NCBI GenBank assembly: GCA_050730855.1
Contig: JBOHNU010000001.1
Span: 248,001 to 312,000, forward strand
Length of the DNA: 64,000 nucleotides
Reading direction: 5' to 3'
Origin: DASRJJ01 sp050730855
Lineage (GTDB): Bacteria > Patescibacteriota > Saccharimonadia > Saccharimonadales > UBA4665
Translations under genes and position numbers: made by a program
Part shown: one piece after another, positions 1 to 8,953 of the stretch
Layout of the letters: each line of letters begins with the position of its first letter
How positions within the stretch are numbered: position 1 is the first letter of the stretch
The notes under the pieces: model-generated
Databases searched by the model: none
What the model saw: only the letters and a program-made list of their open reading frames with translations
Told to the model about the DNA's origin: nothing

Positions 1-1229
1 AGCTCGGTTTCGGTATCGTCTGGTAAGGTATTTTCTTCTGGTGCCTTAGCAGTTTCTTGCGGCTCTTCGTCAATTGTCCAGATATTCGGCACATTATTAT
101 CGGCGTCGAACTCGTTTAGCGCGGCGTTGTGGTCGAGCGACATATCGATGTCGGTTATGTCCGAATCGTCTTGCTTGGTAGATTGCTTTGGGTTAAAAAC
201 GGTCGACGGCTGGGGAGCCTGGGCGGCCGGCTCTGCTGCCAATGCGGCCGCGTCCTTGCCGCTTCTGGTAAAGTAGGAGGCGTCGAAGCCGGTTGCAACT
301 ACTGTTATGATAATTTCGCCGTCTATCTCCGGGTTAATTGTGGCGCCAAATATGATGTTGGCGTCTGGGTCGGCGGCGTTTGTAATGGTTTCGGCGGCGG
401 TATTTATCTCATGCATGGAAAGATCGTTGCCACCAATAACGTTAAACAGGATTCCTCGGGCGCCATCGATGGAGACTTCGAGCAAGGGCGATTCTATTGC
501 TTGCTGCGCAGCAAGCACCGCGCGGTTTTCGCCGCTGGCGCGGCCGATGCCCATTAACGCCGAACCAGCATTTTTCATAACGGCTTTAACGTCGGCAAAG
601 TCAAGGTTTATCAACCCGTGTACGGTAATTAGGTCGGATATACCCTGCACGCCTTGCCTGAGGACGTCGTCGGCAACCTTAAACGCTTCTAGAAGCGGGG
701 TCTGGCGGTCGATGGTTTGCAGGAGTCGATCGTTCGGAATAACGATAAGCGTATCGACGGCTTCGCGAAGTTGCGCTATAGCCGAATCCGCATTGCGGCG
801 CCTTTTTTCGCCCTCGAAGGCAAATGGTTTAGTGGCGAAACCGACTACCAAGACGTTCATGGCTTTGGCGGCCTTGGCAACTACATGTCCTGCGCCGCTT
901 CCCGTTCCGCCGCCGGCGCCAATAGTCACGAACACCATGTCGGCGCCCTCAAGTGCTTTCTTGATCTCGTCTATCGACTCTTCGGCGGCCTTTTGCCCCA
1001 CACCAGGGTCAGCACCGGCGCCCAGGCCTCGCGTCGCATCCTTACCTATATGAATCTTGGTTTTTGCCTTGGAATGGTGCAAAGCCTGAGAATCGGTGTT
1101 TACCGCAATAAACTCGACACCCTCAATACCGGCTTCTACCATACGGTTGATAGCTGCACCGCCGGCACCTCCAACCCCCACTACTTTAATCCGTGCAAAT
1201 GTTTCTATCGCTGGCGCAACCTGAGGCAT
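1..1229 (-). CDS. ftsZ: Cell division GTPase FtsZ, C-terminal end cut by the window edge
   Basis: FtsZ is the tubulin-like GTPase that builds the division ring. The tubulin signature GGGTGSG lies at residues 106-112, preceded by the N-terminal nucleotide-binding loop GVGGAGG at 18-24. About 409 residues are visible; the last 90 or so are the acidic, low-complexity linker, and the C-terminal peptide that binds FtsA lies outside the window. The ATG at 1229 is chosen because GGAGAGGG stands 9 nt upstream. The gene follows ftsA in the same direction but has its own promoter in the 100-nt gap. Confidence 0.97.
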   Translation of the reverse strand, partial: MPQVAPAIETFARIKVVGVGGAGGAAINRMVEAGIEGVEFIAVNTDSQALHHSKAKTKIHIGKDATRGLGAGADPGVGQKAAEESIDEIKKALEGADMVFVTIGAGGGTGSGAGHVVAKAAKAMNVLVVGFATKPFAFEGEKRRRNADSAIAQLREAVDTLIVIPNDRLLQTIDRQTPLLEAFKVADDVLRQGVQGISDLITVHGLINLDFADVKAVMKNAGSALMGIGRASGENRAVLAAQQAIESPLLEVSIDGARGILFNVIGGNDLSMHEINTAAETITNAADPDANIIFGATINPEIDGEIIITVVATGFDASYFTRSGKDAAALAAEPAAQAPQPSTVFNPKQSTKQDDSDITDIDMSLDHNAALNEFDADNNVPNIWTIDEEPQETAKAPEENTLPDDTETE

Positions 1230-1265
1230 ACTATCTTACCCTCTCCATACTCAATTTATGTTCAA

Positions 1266-1294
1266 AGTATAGCGCAGCCGTCCGTCAAGTTCAA
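1266..1294 (-). promoter_or_regulatory. Sigma70-type promoter of ftsZ
   Basis: Read on the minus strand: TTGAAC (1294-1289), a 17-nt spacer, then TATACT (1271-1266). The predicted leader is about 30 nt and contains a Shine-Dalgarno site. This is the leadered type of promoter, unlike the one in front of ftsA. Confidence 0.75.
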
Positions 1295-1332
1295 TAAATG
1301 TGTGCTGCAATTTTAGACATGGTTAATTTTGT

Positions 1333-2568
1333 TTATCGGCGGAATCTGCGCAGTAAGTTGTCGACCAATTTTAGTGCTCGGTCGGCAGGCTTGGCCATTT
1401 TAGGCATCTCTACCTCTGGTTCGAGCAACATATCCAGAGACATCAAGCCAACTGCTGTGCAAAAACTTGGGTCGGCTACAGTATCTACCAAACCGCTTAG
1501 CGGCTGCAACTTCCCTACCCGCGAGGCTAGCTGTAGTTTTTCTCTGGCAAACTCGGCAATACCCGGGAGCTTAGCCGTACCACCCACCAGAACCACTCCC
1601 CCTGGCAATTTGTGTGCGCGATGAATCCTGGCAAGTTCTTTGCCGACGTAATCAAACAACTCGTCTACACGCGCTTCGGTAATCATAGCCACATCTTCGG
1701 ACTTAAAGCTAACAAACTCTTTACTAGAAACCTTTACGCGGACATCGCGCTTGGTACTCAGCGGAATAAGTGATGCATGGTGTATTTTTACGGCTTCCGC
1801 GACGTCTAGTTCGGTCTTTAAGCCAATGGCAAGATCGTTTGTAATATGCATACCGCCAATCGGCAGCACAGCAACGTGCTGTACTTCGCCATCCTCCAAC
1901 ACTACGAGATTTGTAGTGCCGGCGCCGATGTCAAGGAGTAGCGTCCCGGCTTCCTTTTGCTGCCTGCTTAAAACAGCCTCGGCTGCCGCCAGACCGGACA
2001 GCGTGTGGTTGTGTATTGCTACCTGTGCCTTTTCGAACGACATGTCCAGGTTGCGCAAGTTGGGGGTGGCAGCAGTTACGATGTGCGTGTCTACCTCGAG
2101 GCGCACGCCGTGCATTCCAACGGGATCTTTTATGTTATCTTGGCCGTCAAGCCGGTAATTCTGTGCAAAAACCTGAATAATTTCGCGGTTGCTTGGCAGT
2201 TGTACAATCGCGGCCGCCTCCTCTACCCTGAGCCTGTCTTCGACTGTTATTTCGCGGTTAGCGGAGCTGATCGCTATAACACCCTTGGAGTTCATGCCGC
2301 TCACATGCGCGCCGTTAATATTAACCGTGCCTCCCTGAATGCGGACACCGGAAAGCCGCTCGGCCTCTGTTACTGCCTGAGTAATGGCTTCAGCGGCATC
2401 GTCAATATGAACCACCATTCCCCTACGCATACCGTTATTGGCTGCCAGTGCATGGCCGATAACGGACAGCTTCCCCGGGTTGTTTTGGTCGGGCGCACCT
2501 ATAATAACCCTCACGGCACTTGTGCCAACATCTATCCCTACATATGGCATAAAAGAAGGGTCGCGCAT
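1333..2568 (-). CDS. ftsA: Cell division protein FtsA
   Basis: FtsA is the actin-like ATPase that tethers FtsZ to the membrane. The actin phosphate-1 motif VGIDVGTSAVRVI opens the protein, phosphate-2 is LLLDIGAGTTNLVVL, and VVLVGGTAKLPGI is the adenosine motif. The C-terminus is short and basic (LVDNLLRRFRR), as expected of the membrane-binding helix. I take ATG 2568 (411 residues) rather than an upstream in-frame TTG: a TATACT hexamer ends 6 nt before it, which places transcription start on the A of ATG, and the longer version would put the promoter inside the coding region. ATG 2550 is a weaker alternative. Confidence 0.93.
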   Translation of the reverse strand: MRDPSFMPYVGIDVGTSAVRVIIGAPDQNNPGKLSVIGHALAANNGMRRGMVVHIDDAAEAITQAVTEAERLSGVRIQGGTVNINGAHVSGMNSKGVIAISSANREITVEDRLRVEEAAAIVQLPSNREIIQVFAQNYRLDGQDNIKDPVGMHGVRLEVDTHIVTAATPNLRNLDMSFEKAQVAIHNHTLSGLAAAEAVLSRQQKEAGTLLLDIGAGTTNLVVLEDGEVQHVAVLPIGGMHITNDLAIGLKTELDVAEAVKIHHASLIPLSTKRDVRVKVSSKEFVSFKSEDVAMITEARVDELFDYVGKELARIHRAHKLPGGVVLVGGTAKLPGIAEFAREKLQLASRVGKLQPLSGLVDTVADPSFCTAVGLMSLDMLLEPEVEMPKMAKPADRALKLVDNLLRRFRR

Positions 2569-2574
2569 GCAGGC

Positions 2575-2604
2575 AGTATACCGCTTACCCTTCAAATTAG
2601 GCAA
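2575..2604 (-). promoter_or_regulatory. Leaderless promoter of ftsA
   Basis: TTGCCT (2604-2599), an 18-nt spacer, TATACT (2580-2575), then 6 nt and the ATG. It overlaps the end of map. The geometry predicts an mRNA that begins at the start codon. Confidence 0.6.
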
Positions 2605-2606
2605 GG

Positions 2607-3353
2607 TTATTGCGTCAGTACTTCACAGCCGGCGGAGGTTACTAGTACTGTGTGTTCGAACTGGGCAGACCAACTGCCGTCTTTCGTAACTAATGTCCAG
2701 CCGTCGTGCAGCTCGGTAATTGCCGGGTCGCCCAATGTTGCAATTGGCTCTATGGCGATTGTCATACCCGCTTTTAGCACCGATCCGGTGCCCGGCCGCC
2801 CGTAATTTGGTATTTCCGGATCTTCGTGAAGCTCATATCCCACACCGTGACCGACCAGCTCCCGGACAATGCCCAGACGGTGTTTGCGAAGCACGCGCTC
2901 AACGGCTGCGGAGATATCGCCTACCCTGCAGCCGTGGCGCACTACTTTTAGCGCGGCAGCTAGGGCTTCTTTTGTTCCTTTTATTAGCCGGGCAGTGTCC
3001 GGGGTGGTTTTGCCACCAACGGCCATGGTGAACCCGCTATCCGTAACCATGCCTTTGTAGCGCACGCCAAAATCAAAGTTTACTATGTCGCCCTCCTTAA
3101 ATGGGAGTTCCGACGGTATAGAATGCTGCACTTCGTTATTTACCGAAATACATATTACATCGGGGTAGCCGTGAAAATTCAGAAAGGCCGGCTCGCCACC
3201 AAGCTGTTGTAGTGTGGTTTTTGCCAGCGCAGCCATTTTTTTGGGCGTTAGCCCCGGTTTACATTCCGCTTTAAGCTTCTGTAAAACAGCAGCCAACATC
3301 CGGCCGCTTTCGCGCATGGCTGCAATTTCTGTCGGCGATTTAATTGTCAGCAT
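2607..3353 (-). CDS. map: Methionine aminopeptidase, type I
   Basis: It removes the initiator methionine from new proteins, working after the peptide deformylase also found in this window. The five metal ligands of the family are visible: Asp in NFDFGV, Asp in VTDSGF, His in LVGHGVGYELHEDP, Glu in IEPIATLG and Glu in QFEHTVLVT. The length of 248 residues is typical of type I enzymes without an N-terminal extension. A TATAAT hexamer (3368-3363) lies 9 nt before the ATG, so the predicted leader is only 2-3 nt. It follows adk, a common order in bacteria. Confidence 0.96.
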   Translation of the reverse strand: MLTIKSPTEIAAMRESGRMLAAVLQKLKAECKPGLTPKKMAALAKTTLQQLGGEPAFLNFHGYPDVICISVNNEVQHSIPSELPFKEGDIVNFDFGVRYKGMVTDSGFTMAVGGKTTPDTARLIKGTKEALAAALKVVRHGCRVGDISAAVERVLRKHRLGIVRELVGHGVGYELHEDPEIPNYGRPGTGSVLKAGMTIAIEPIATLGDPAITELHDGWTLVTKDGSWSAQFEHTVLVTSAGCEVLTQ

Positions 3354-3385
3354 GGTACTTGTATTATACTACTAGCCTTATTAGG

Positions 3386-3916
3386 CTACTCGATACATTC
3401 TAGTATACTCTGGTGGACGGCGGCTGGTTCTTGATCGCCATTTACATCAAACACTGGAATGCCCTTTTCCTTAAGATGGCTAAGAATTGGCAGCGTACTA
3501 TTGCGGTATTCCTCGAACCGCTTGGCAATGCCGGCTTCGGTATCGTCCGACCTACCACGACCAAGAAGCCGCTGTCGCACAACATCCTCGCTGATATTGA
3601 TGTGAACGACTGCTCTAATAGCAAAGTTACGCTCGTTTGCTTCGTTCAGGAGCCAGTCAGCCTGAGCAATGCTCCGCGGCGTGCCATCGATCACGCACTT
3701 TTCTAGATCCGGCACTTTGTCGAGCGCCTTACCAATCATTTCAAAAATTTCATCGTCACGCAGCAAAACGCCTTCAAGCATACGACGGTGCTGGTCTTCG
3801 GTCGCATAAACCCGCAACAAATCACCAGTCGAGATTAACGAATAGTTATCGCGGTCTACTAGCATCTTAGCCTGGGTGCCTTTGCCGGCGCCGGCTATTC
3901 CCATCAAAATAATCAC
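3386..3916 (-). CDS. adk: Adenylate kinase (short-LID type)
   Basis: It interconverts ATP, ADP and AMP. The P-loop GIAGAGKGTQ is near the N-terminus, and STGDLLR and DGTPRSIAQ are the AMP-binding segments. At 176 residues it is shorter than typical bacterial Adk (about 215), and no four-cysteine zinc LID is present, so this is the short-LID form. The GTG start overlaps the TAG stop of the preceding gene by one base (TAGTG), implying translational coupling. UMP/CMP kinase specificity cannot be fully excluded from sequence alone. Confidence 0.88.
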   Translation of the reverse strand: MIILMGIAGAGKGTQAKMLVDRDNYSLISTGDLLRVYATEDQHRRMLEGVLLRDDEIFEMIGKALDKVPDLEKCVIDGTPRSIAQADWLLNEANERNFAIRAVVHINISEDVVRQRLLGRGRSDDTEAGIAKRFEEYRNSTLPILSHLKEKGIPVFDVNGDQEPAAVHQSILECIE

Positions 3917-4365
3917 TACGAGAGCCTTTCCTTCACTAAAAACGCGATCCGCGCCCCGTCCGCATTAGCGCCGACTTTTGCTTTTACCGCACCTATAACC
4001 TGACCCATCGCTTGAGGCGAACTGATTTGCAGCGCTGCTATACAACCGTCAACCACACGGGCAAGCTCCTCGTCGGACATCTGAGCCGGGAGGTACTTTT
4101 CTATCATGGCTTTTTCGGCCAATTCGACGGCTGCCTTCTCGCTGTTGCCGCCTTGCTTGAACAAATCGGCACTTTCCTGGCGCTTCTTGGCTTCCTTGGC
4201 AAACAAAGTGATGATCTCGTCATCGGAAAGGCCTTTATCGCGCACCTTTTTATCGACTTCGGCGTATAAAATTGCACTTTTTAGGCCACGAAGAGTGGAA
4301 ACAAGTGTCTTGTTTCCGGAAAGCATCGCAGCCTTCAAGTCTTGATCTAGTTGATTCTTAAGCAT
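3916..4365 (-). CDS. YqeY/GatB-like domain protein
   Basis: 149 residues of the YqeY family, which resembles the C-terminal tRNA-handling domain of GatB. Typical features are LRGLKSAI near the N-terminus, the EKYLPAQMSDEE motif in the middle and GQVIGAVKAKVG near the end. In many bacteria this gene sits directly after rpsU, as it does here with a 19-nt gap. The biochemical role is not known; it is presumed to act on tRNA or amidotransferase complexes. Its stop is coupled to the adk start. Confidence 0.85.
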   Translation of the reverse strand: MLKNQLDQDLKAAMLSGNKTLVSTLRGLKSAILYAEVDKKVRDKGLSDDEIITLFAKEAKKRQESADLFKQGGNSEKAAVELAEKAMIEKYLPAQMSDEELARVVDGCIAALQISSPQAMGQVIGAVKAKVGANADGARIAFLVKERLS

Positions 4366-4384
4366 TTCAGCTATGTATTTTGTG

Positions 4385-4600
4385 TTAGCGTTGGCCTAGC
4401 TTGATTCGCTTGAGCTTTTGTACTTTACGTTCCTGGCGCACAATAGCTTTAGCGCGCCGTTCACGCTTGCTTATAGGTTTTTCGAAGTACTGGCTCTGCT
4501 TTACAACAGAAACAACACCTGCTTGCTGAACCTTGCGGTTAAAACGACGAAGCAGGTTGTCGGTGGACTCTTTGGCGTCTTTCTTGGTAACTTGGATCAT
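4385..4600 (-). CDS. rpsU: Ribosomal protein bS21
   Basis: Small-subunit protein S21, 71 residues, rich in Arg and Lys. The body contains the family sequence ESTDNLLRRFNRKV and a C-terminal basic region KRERRAKAIVRQER. It sits on the 16S platform near the anti-Shine-Dalgarno end, which is present in the 16S gene of this window. It leads the rpsU-yqeY-adk run. Confidence 0.95.
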   Translation of the reverse strand: MIQVTKKDAKESTDNLLRRFNRKVQQAGVVSVVKQSQYFEKPISKRERRAKAIVRQERKVQKLKRIKLGQR

Positions 4601-4640
4601 TTCCGTTTTATTGTAGCCTAACAGAGAGGGTTTTGCAAGG

Positions 4641-4928
4641 CTATACTACCTGTTTTTTCTGGGCAGCACGCTGGCTCTTAAGCACGATACTCTGGAGTTC
4701 TTTAAAAATAGCAAACTGTTTGTTGGTGTGGTAAGTCTTGGTGTTACCTTGCCTTTCGGATATAAGAAATCCTACTTTCTCCAGTTTCTTGAGTTCGCGC
4801 TGGATATTTCCGGCGTCTTCTTTAATAAGTTTTGCAAGGCCGCGAACGTGCGTCTTGAAATCTGGATATTTAGCATAGATAACAACTATCTTGCGCCTGA
4901 CTCGAGAAGTTATAAATACATCCAACAT
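4641..4928 (-). CDS. Small winged-helix transcriptional regulator
   Basis: A 95-residue protein that is almost entirely a winged helix-turn-helix. The segments RVRRKIVVIYAKYPDF, VRGLAKLIKEDAGNIQRELK and LEKVGFLISERQ read as helix, recognition helix region and wing. The layout resembles small ArsR/MarR-like regulators without an effector domain. It is divergent from priA, with facing promoters only a few tens of bases apart, so it could control priA or itself; that is inference. The ligand and target are unknown. Confidence 0.7.
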   Translation of the reverse strand: MLDVFITSRVRRKIVVIYAKYPDFKTHVRGLAKLIKEDAGNIQRELKKLEKVGFLISERQGNTKTYHTNKQFAIFKELQSIVLKSQRAAQKKQVV

Positions 4929-4959
4929 AAGCTCTATTGTTATTCAAACAACATAAGGA

Positions 4960-5012
4960 AGTATAGCGGAGCTTGTGGGGGTTTTCAACTAATTTTCACT
5001 TTTAGCTATAAT
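4960..5012. promoter_or_regulatory. Face-to-face promoters of the small regulator and priA
   Basis: Minus strand: TTGAAA (4988-4983), 17-nt spacer, TATACT (4965-4960), serving the regulator at 4928. Plus strand: TATAAT (5007-5012) ends exactly 6 nt before the priA ATG at 5019, predicting a leaderless priA mRNA. The -35 regions share the same bases (about 4983-4989), so the two polymerases should compete. Confidence 0.65.
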
Positions 5013-5018
5013 ACAGAT

Positions 5019-6950
5019 ATGCCGTATATCCGTGTGATGGTAGCCGACTCCACCTTTCATGGCAAAGAAGCGCTGACCTATGAAAGCAAAGACGGCCTAG
5101 AGCCGGGACGGTTGGTTATTGTCCCTCTAAGAGACAAGCAAGTTCTGGGCATTGTTGTTGGCGTAAGCGGTAAACCGCAGTTCGGCGTTAAAACTATTGT
5201 CGAAGCACCAGACCTCCCAGCCTTGCCACGGCCGCTAGTTGAACTATTAAAATGGATGCCCGGCTATTATCCGGCACCTCTTGGCGCAATAGCACAGCTA
5301 TTTTTGCCCGGAAATATGCTAGATGCAAACAAAAAGACCGATAATGCCCAGCCTATCCCGATCAGTCCGGCGCGCCTCCCCAGCCTAACCGAGGGCCAAA
5401 AAAGAGCGCTGGAGCAGATAAACAATCCGGGGCTGCACCTGCTGCATGGCGAAACCGGCAGCGGCAAAACACGCGTTTATATCGAGCTGGCCAAAAAAGC
5501 GCTGGAACAGGGCAAATCATCCCTTATTCTAACGCCCGAAATCGGTCTTACAGCTCAGCTTGCGCAGAACTTTAGCGAAGTGTTTGGGCAAAACCATGTA
5601 GTTACAGTTCATTCCCGCATTTCCCCTGCCTTGCGGCGCAAACTGTGGCGCAGCATACTGGAATCGACCACCCCTATTATAGTAATGGGTGCTCGGTCGG
5701 CTTTGTTTGCACCAGTGGTCGGCCTTGGCCTGATCGTAGTCGACGAGTCTCACGACAATTCTTATAAACAAGACAGCTCGCCGTATTACCACACCAGTGT
5801 AGTCGCCGCCAAGCTGGCTGCGCTCCACAAGGCCGTACTTGTTCTTGGGTCGGCCACGCCATCGGTAGCCGATTACTTTATCTCCCGATCCAAGGGGCGA
5901 CCCATCGTTTACATGGGTGAGACCGCTCAGAAAAGTCACCCTGTAAGCGTGGCGGTGGTAGACCGCCGCGATAAGCGACAATTCTCAAAAAGCGCTCAGC
6001 TCTCGGATAAACTTTTAGCAGGCATACGGCAAACGCTGCATAATAAAGAGCAGTCACTGGTTTTTCTAAATCGGCGAGGTACAGCCCGTGTAGTAATGTG
6101 CGAAAACTGCGGGTGGCAGGCGCTTTGCCGCCACTGCGACCTGCCTCTCACCTACCATGCCGATTCGCACGCTGTTGTATGTCATAGTTGCGGTGCGCGC
6201 GGGAAAACGCCTACCAGCTGCCCGGAATGCCGCAACCCATCCGTACTCTTTAAAAGTGTCGGCACAAAGGCTATCGTGGAACAACTTGCCAGGATTTTTC
6301 CTAACGCAACCATCCAACGCTTCGATACAGACAACGCCAAAGCCGAGCGGCTCGAGGCACACTATGGCGATGTAAGGAATGGCGCGGTCGATATCTTAGT
6401 TGGCACCCAAACGCTGGCTAAAGGTCTCGACCTGCCCGGATTAGGCTTCGTAGGCGTAGTTGATGCCGAAACAAGCCTATCATTCCCTGACTTCAGTGCT
6501 GCCGAGAGAAGTTACCAAATGCTTGCACAGGTATTAGGGCGGATCGGGCGGGGGCATCGCGCAACAAGTGCGACAATTCAGAGCTACGACCCAAACAGCC
6601 CAATAATCCGCGCCGCCATTACCAAAAATTGGGGATCTTTTTACAACAGCGAGATCGAGGAGAGAAAGCTGTTCGACTTCCCTCCTTTCTGTTTTATCTT
6701 AAAAGTTACTTGCCGCCGCAAGTCACCGAAGGCCGCACAAGATGCCGCCCAGAAGCTCTGCGACTGGCTGCGGGCAAAACAGCTGGCAGTTACAATCGAA
6801 GGTCCTGCGCCGTGTTTCCACGAAAAGGAACGAGGGTTCTTTCAGTGGCAAATCGTTGTAAAATCTAGGTCACGCAGTGTGCTGGTCGATATCGCTACGA
6901 CACTGCCCGCTGGTGCGACCTTCGATATCGACCCTGTTAACCTTTTGTAA
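5019..6950 (+). CDS. priA: Primosomal helicase PriA
   Basis: PriA is the 3'-5' helicase that reloads the replisome at broken forks. In order: an N-terminal DNA-binding region, Walker A HGETGSGKTRVY near residues 143-154, a DESH Walker B near 241, paired-cysteine zinc motifs (CENCGWQALCRHC and CHSCGARGKTPTSCPEC) near 361-407, then helicase motifs including LVGTQTLAKGLDLPG. The ATG at 5019 gives 643 residues. It is preferred because TATAAT ends 6 nt before it and the protein then starts MPYIRVMV, as family members do. Longer in-frame readings run back through the promoter. Confidence 0.95.
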   Translation: MPYIRVMVADSTFHGKEALTYESKDGLEPGRLVIVPLRDKQVLGIVVGVSGKPQFGVKTIVEAPDLPALPRPLVELLKWMPGYYPAPLGAIAQLFLPGNMLDANKKTDNAQPIPISPARLPSLTEGQKRALEQINNPGLHLLHGETGSGKTRVYIELAKKALEQGKSSLILTPEIGLTAQLAQNFSEVFGQNHVVTVHSRISPALRRKLWRSILESTTPIIVMGARSALFAPVVGLGLIVVDESHDNSYKQDSSPYYHTSVVAAKLAALHKAVLVLGSATPSVADYFISRSKGRPIVYMGETAQKSHPVSVAVVDRRDKRQFSKSAQLSDKLLAGIRQTLHNKEQSLVFLNRRGTARVVMCENCGWQALCRHCDLPLTYHADSHAVVCHSCGARGKTPTSCPECRNPSVLFKSVGTKAIVEQLARIFPNATIQRFDTDNAKAERLEAHYGDVRNGAVDILVGTQTLAKGLDLPGLGFVGVVDAETSLSFPDFSAAERSYQMLAQVLGRIGRGHRATSATIQSYDPNSPIIRAAITKNWGSFYNSEIEERKLFDFPPFCFILKVTCRRKSPKAAQDAAQKLCDWLRAKQLAVTIEGPAPCFHEKERGFFQWQIVVKSRSRSVLVDIATTLPAGATFDIDPVNLL

Positions 6951-6967
6951 TCTGGCTCTCAAAACGG

Positions 6968-6973
6968 TATACT
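6968..6973 (+). promoter_or_regulatory. -10 element of def-fmt
   Basis: TATACT ending 10 nt before the def ATG, in the 33-nt gap after priA. The predicted leader is about 4 nt with no Shine-Dalgarno site. No clear -35 hexamer. Confidence 0.5.
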
Positions 6974-6983
6974 CTGTTGTTGA

Positions 6984-7556
6984 ATGGACAAAAATAACAT
7001 CATTACGCTGCCGAACGACCATCTTCGTTCTCGGTCAACAAAAGTCGGACTCATAACTCCAGAGATAAAGCGGCTTGTTAGGGACATGGAAGCCGCCACC
7101 CTCGACTGGGAGGAGAGCCGTAAACACGAAGTCGGCGTGGCACTCGCCGCGATACAAGTTGATCGCCCGCTCCGCGTCGTTATTATTCGTAATAATTTTG
7201 ACAACAAAAACGACAAGACATTTACGGTGTTCGTTAACCCCACAATTACAAAGTACGAAGGAAAGGTTGAACAAGATTTCGAGGGATGTCTGAGCGTCCC
7301 GGATATCTACGGAAAAGTCCCCCGCCATAGCAAAGTCCGCGTAAAAGCGCTCGATTTACAGGGGCGCGAGTTCCGGGTAACAGCCCAGGGCTTTTTAGCC
7401 CGCGTATTTCAGCACGAAATTGACCATACAAATGGTAAAGCATTCATCGACCATATCAAGGACGACCCGGCGGCCTTCTTTACGCTAAACGAAAAAGGAC
7501 ACCTTGAAAAGTTGGATTACGAAAAAGATGTCAGAAACAATCATATTCTTTGGTAG
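6984..7556 (+). CDS. def: Peptide deformylase
   Basis: It removes the formyl group from the N-terminal methionine, upstream of Map in the same pathway. The three family motifs are present: GVALAAIQV (motif 1, with Val and Ala in place of the usual residues of GxGLAAxQ), EGCLSVP (motif 2, metal-binding Cys) and QHEIDHTNG (motif 3, HExxH). Length is 190 residues. It overlaps fmt by 29 nt, so formylation and deformylation genes are coupled. Confidence 0.96.
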   Translation: MDKNNIITLPNDHLRSRSTKVGLITPEIKRLVRDMEAATLDWEESRKHEVGVALAAIQVDRPLRVVIIRNNFDNKNDKTFTVFVNPTITKYEGKVEQDFEGCLSVPDIYGKVPRHSKVRVKALDLQGREFRVTAQGFLARVFQHEIDHTNGKAFIDHIKDDPAAFFTLNEKGHLEKLDYEKDVRNNHILW

Positions 7557-8448
7557 CGGCCCGGTGGCTGCTAAAAGCCTAGAACTGTTGCTAAAAAACT
7601 TCAAGGTTGAGGCTGTAGTAACCAAACCGCGGCCACAGCACCATAAAGGCAGCGTGCCTGTTTTAGACATCGCGTCAGCACACAAGCTAAAGGTGTTTAC
7701 CGCGCGGAACAAAGCAGAGCTGACCAACATTTTTCGCCCGAAGCCTTTTAAATCTCGCCTCGCCATTTTAATTGATTTCGGCATTATCGTGCCGCAATCG
7801 GTGATTGACTATTTTCCGCTAGGGATAGTCAATAGCCACTTTTCCCTGTTGCCGGAGTGGCGTGGGGCGGATCCAATAACCTTTGCCATTTTAAGCGGCC
7901 AGGACAAAACCGGCGTCAGCCTAATGCTGCTAACTGCCGGCATGGACGAAGGGCCACTGCTTTCTCAGGTACAAACGGATATAACGGCCGGAATGACAAC
8001 ACCGGAACTAACTGAGGTATTAGTAAACCAAAGCTATGCCGCCCTGTGCGAGACGCTGCCGCCGTACTTTAGCGGCCAAATCGTACCTGCGCCTCAAGAG
8101 GCTGTGACGCTAGCAAAAAATCGCACACCCACTTACTCTCGCCGTCTTACCAAAGACGACGGGGTAATCGATTGGAAAAAGCCGGCGGCAGAGATAGAGC
8201 GGGAAATCCGGGCTTTCGCCGACTGGCCACAGAGTCGAACCAACTTTGGCGGTCTGGACGTAATACTTACAAAAACGCATATTTTGGAGTTAAGCGGAAA
8301 GCCCGGCACCAGAATAATCATCGATAAAAACCCTGTTGTATTTTGCGGCGCGGTGGCGCTCGCTATAGACGGTATTAAACCGGCCGGTAAAAAAGAAATG
8401 TCCGGACGGGCATTTCTGGCTGGCTACAAGACGGTCTTTAGCAGTTAA
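7528..8448 (+). CDS. fmt: Methionyl-tRNA formyltransferase
   Basis: It formylates initiator Met-tRNA using 10-formyl-tetrahydrofolate. The N-terminal FFGSGPVAAKSLELL strand-loop, the central catalytic segment NSHFSLLPEWRGADPITFAIL (Asn, His and later Asp of the SLLP motif) and GMDEGPLLSQ are typical. The C-terminal domain is present. ATG 7528 (306 residues, starting MSETIIFF) is preferred over a TTG eight codons earlier because it matches the family N-terminus. It lies inside the end of def, and no strong Shine-Dalgarno site is visible, suggesting coupling. Confidence 0.94.
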   Translation: MSETIIFFGSGPVAAKSLELLLKNFKVEAVVTKPRPQHHKGSVPVLDIASAHKLKVFTARNKAELTNIFRPKPFKSRLAILIDFGIIVPQSVIDYFPLGIVNSHFSLLPEWRGADPITFAILSGQDKTGVSLMLLTAGMDEGPLLSQVQTDITAGMTTPELTEVLVNQSYAALCETLPPYFSGQIVPAPQEAVTLAKNRTPTYSRRLTKDDGVIDWKKPAAEIEREIRAFADWPQSRTNFGGLDVILTKTHILELSGKPGTRIIIDKNPVVFCGAVALAIDGIKPAGKKEMSGRAFLAGYKTVFSS

Positions 8449-8502
8449 ATACTATACGAATTTGCGTTAAAAGCGGCAGCAAGGTAGTAATTGCGCTCGC
8501 TG

Positions 8503-8922
8503 TTACTGGCTGCCGTAGGGCGGCTGGGGTTGTTGCGGTGCTGGCGAACCATAAGGAGGCTGCGTCTGAGTCGTGTAGGGTTGTGTTGGCGGCATTTCAG
8601 GCTGTGCCGGTTGTTGGCTGGCGCTTAAAATCTGCGGCGCGGCTTGCTTAACCTCTGCCTTTAACTTCTCGAACTCGGCTGCTACAACATCCTTGTAATT
8701 CGGAAAATTGGCCTCAAGCCAGCGCAATGCCCCGGCTTCGTCGTTGCGGTCAATGAACTGCTCAAATTCGCTAAGCTGGGCGTCGCTCATTTGTTCGGCC
8801 AGCTTCATGCCCACGCGCATTTCAAGTGTTTCGTAAATATGGGCAAGCAGCTTCTTTTTCTCTTCAGGCGGTAACCCTGCGAGACCCAGCTCCTCAAGTA
8901 GTGTGTCGTCCAGCTTAATCAT
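8503..8922 (-). CDS. DUF5663-type small protein with Pro/Gln-rich tail
   Basis: 139 residues. The first 95 form an acidic, helical region (LPPEEKKKLLAHIYETLEMRVG, here shortened in reading to its pattern, followed by LSEFEQFIDRNDEAGALRWL and a PNYKDVV element) that I recognise as the DUF5663 type seen widely in CPR genomes. The last 40 residues are low complexity with PPYGS and QPQPPYG repeats. Start: AAGGA stands 6 nt before the ATG. It is downstream of infB. No function is established. Confidence 0.7.
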   Translation of the reverse strand: MIKLDDTLLEELGLAGLPPEEKKKLLAHIYETLEMRVGMKLAEQMSDAQLSEFEQFIDRNDEAGALRWLEANFPNYKDVVAAEFEKLKAEVKQAAPQILSASQQPAQPEMPPTQPYTTQTQPPYGSPAPQQPQPPYGSQ

Positions 8923-8953
8923 ATTCTGTCCTTACCCTTACATTTTCACTATA

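Noticed and set aside
307..1053. Long plus-strand ORF opposite ftsZ.
   Set aside because: Antisense shadow of ftsZ codons; no Shine-Dalgarno, family or promoter.
2569..2604. Upstream TTG start for ftsA adding 12 residues.
   Set aside because: It would contain the promoter; TATACT ends 6 nt before ATG 2568, and the actin motif follows properly from there.
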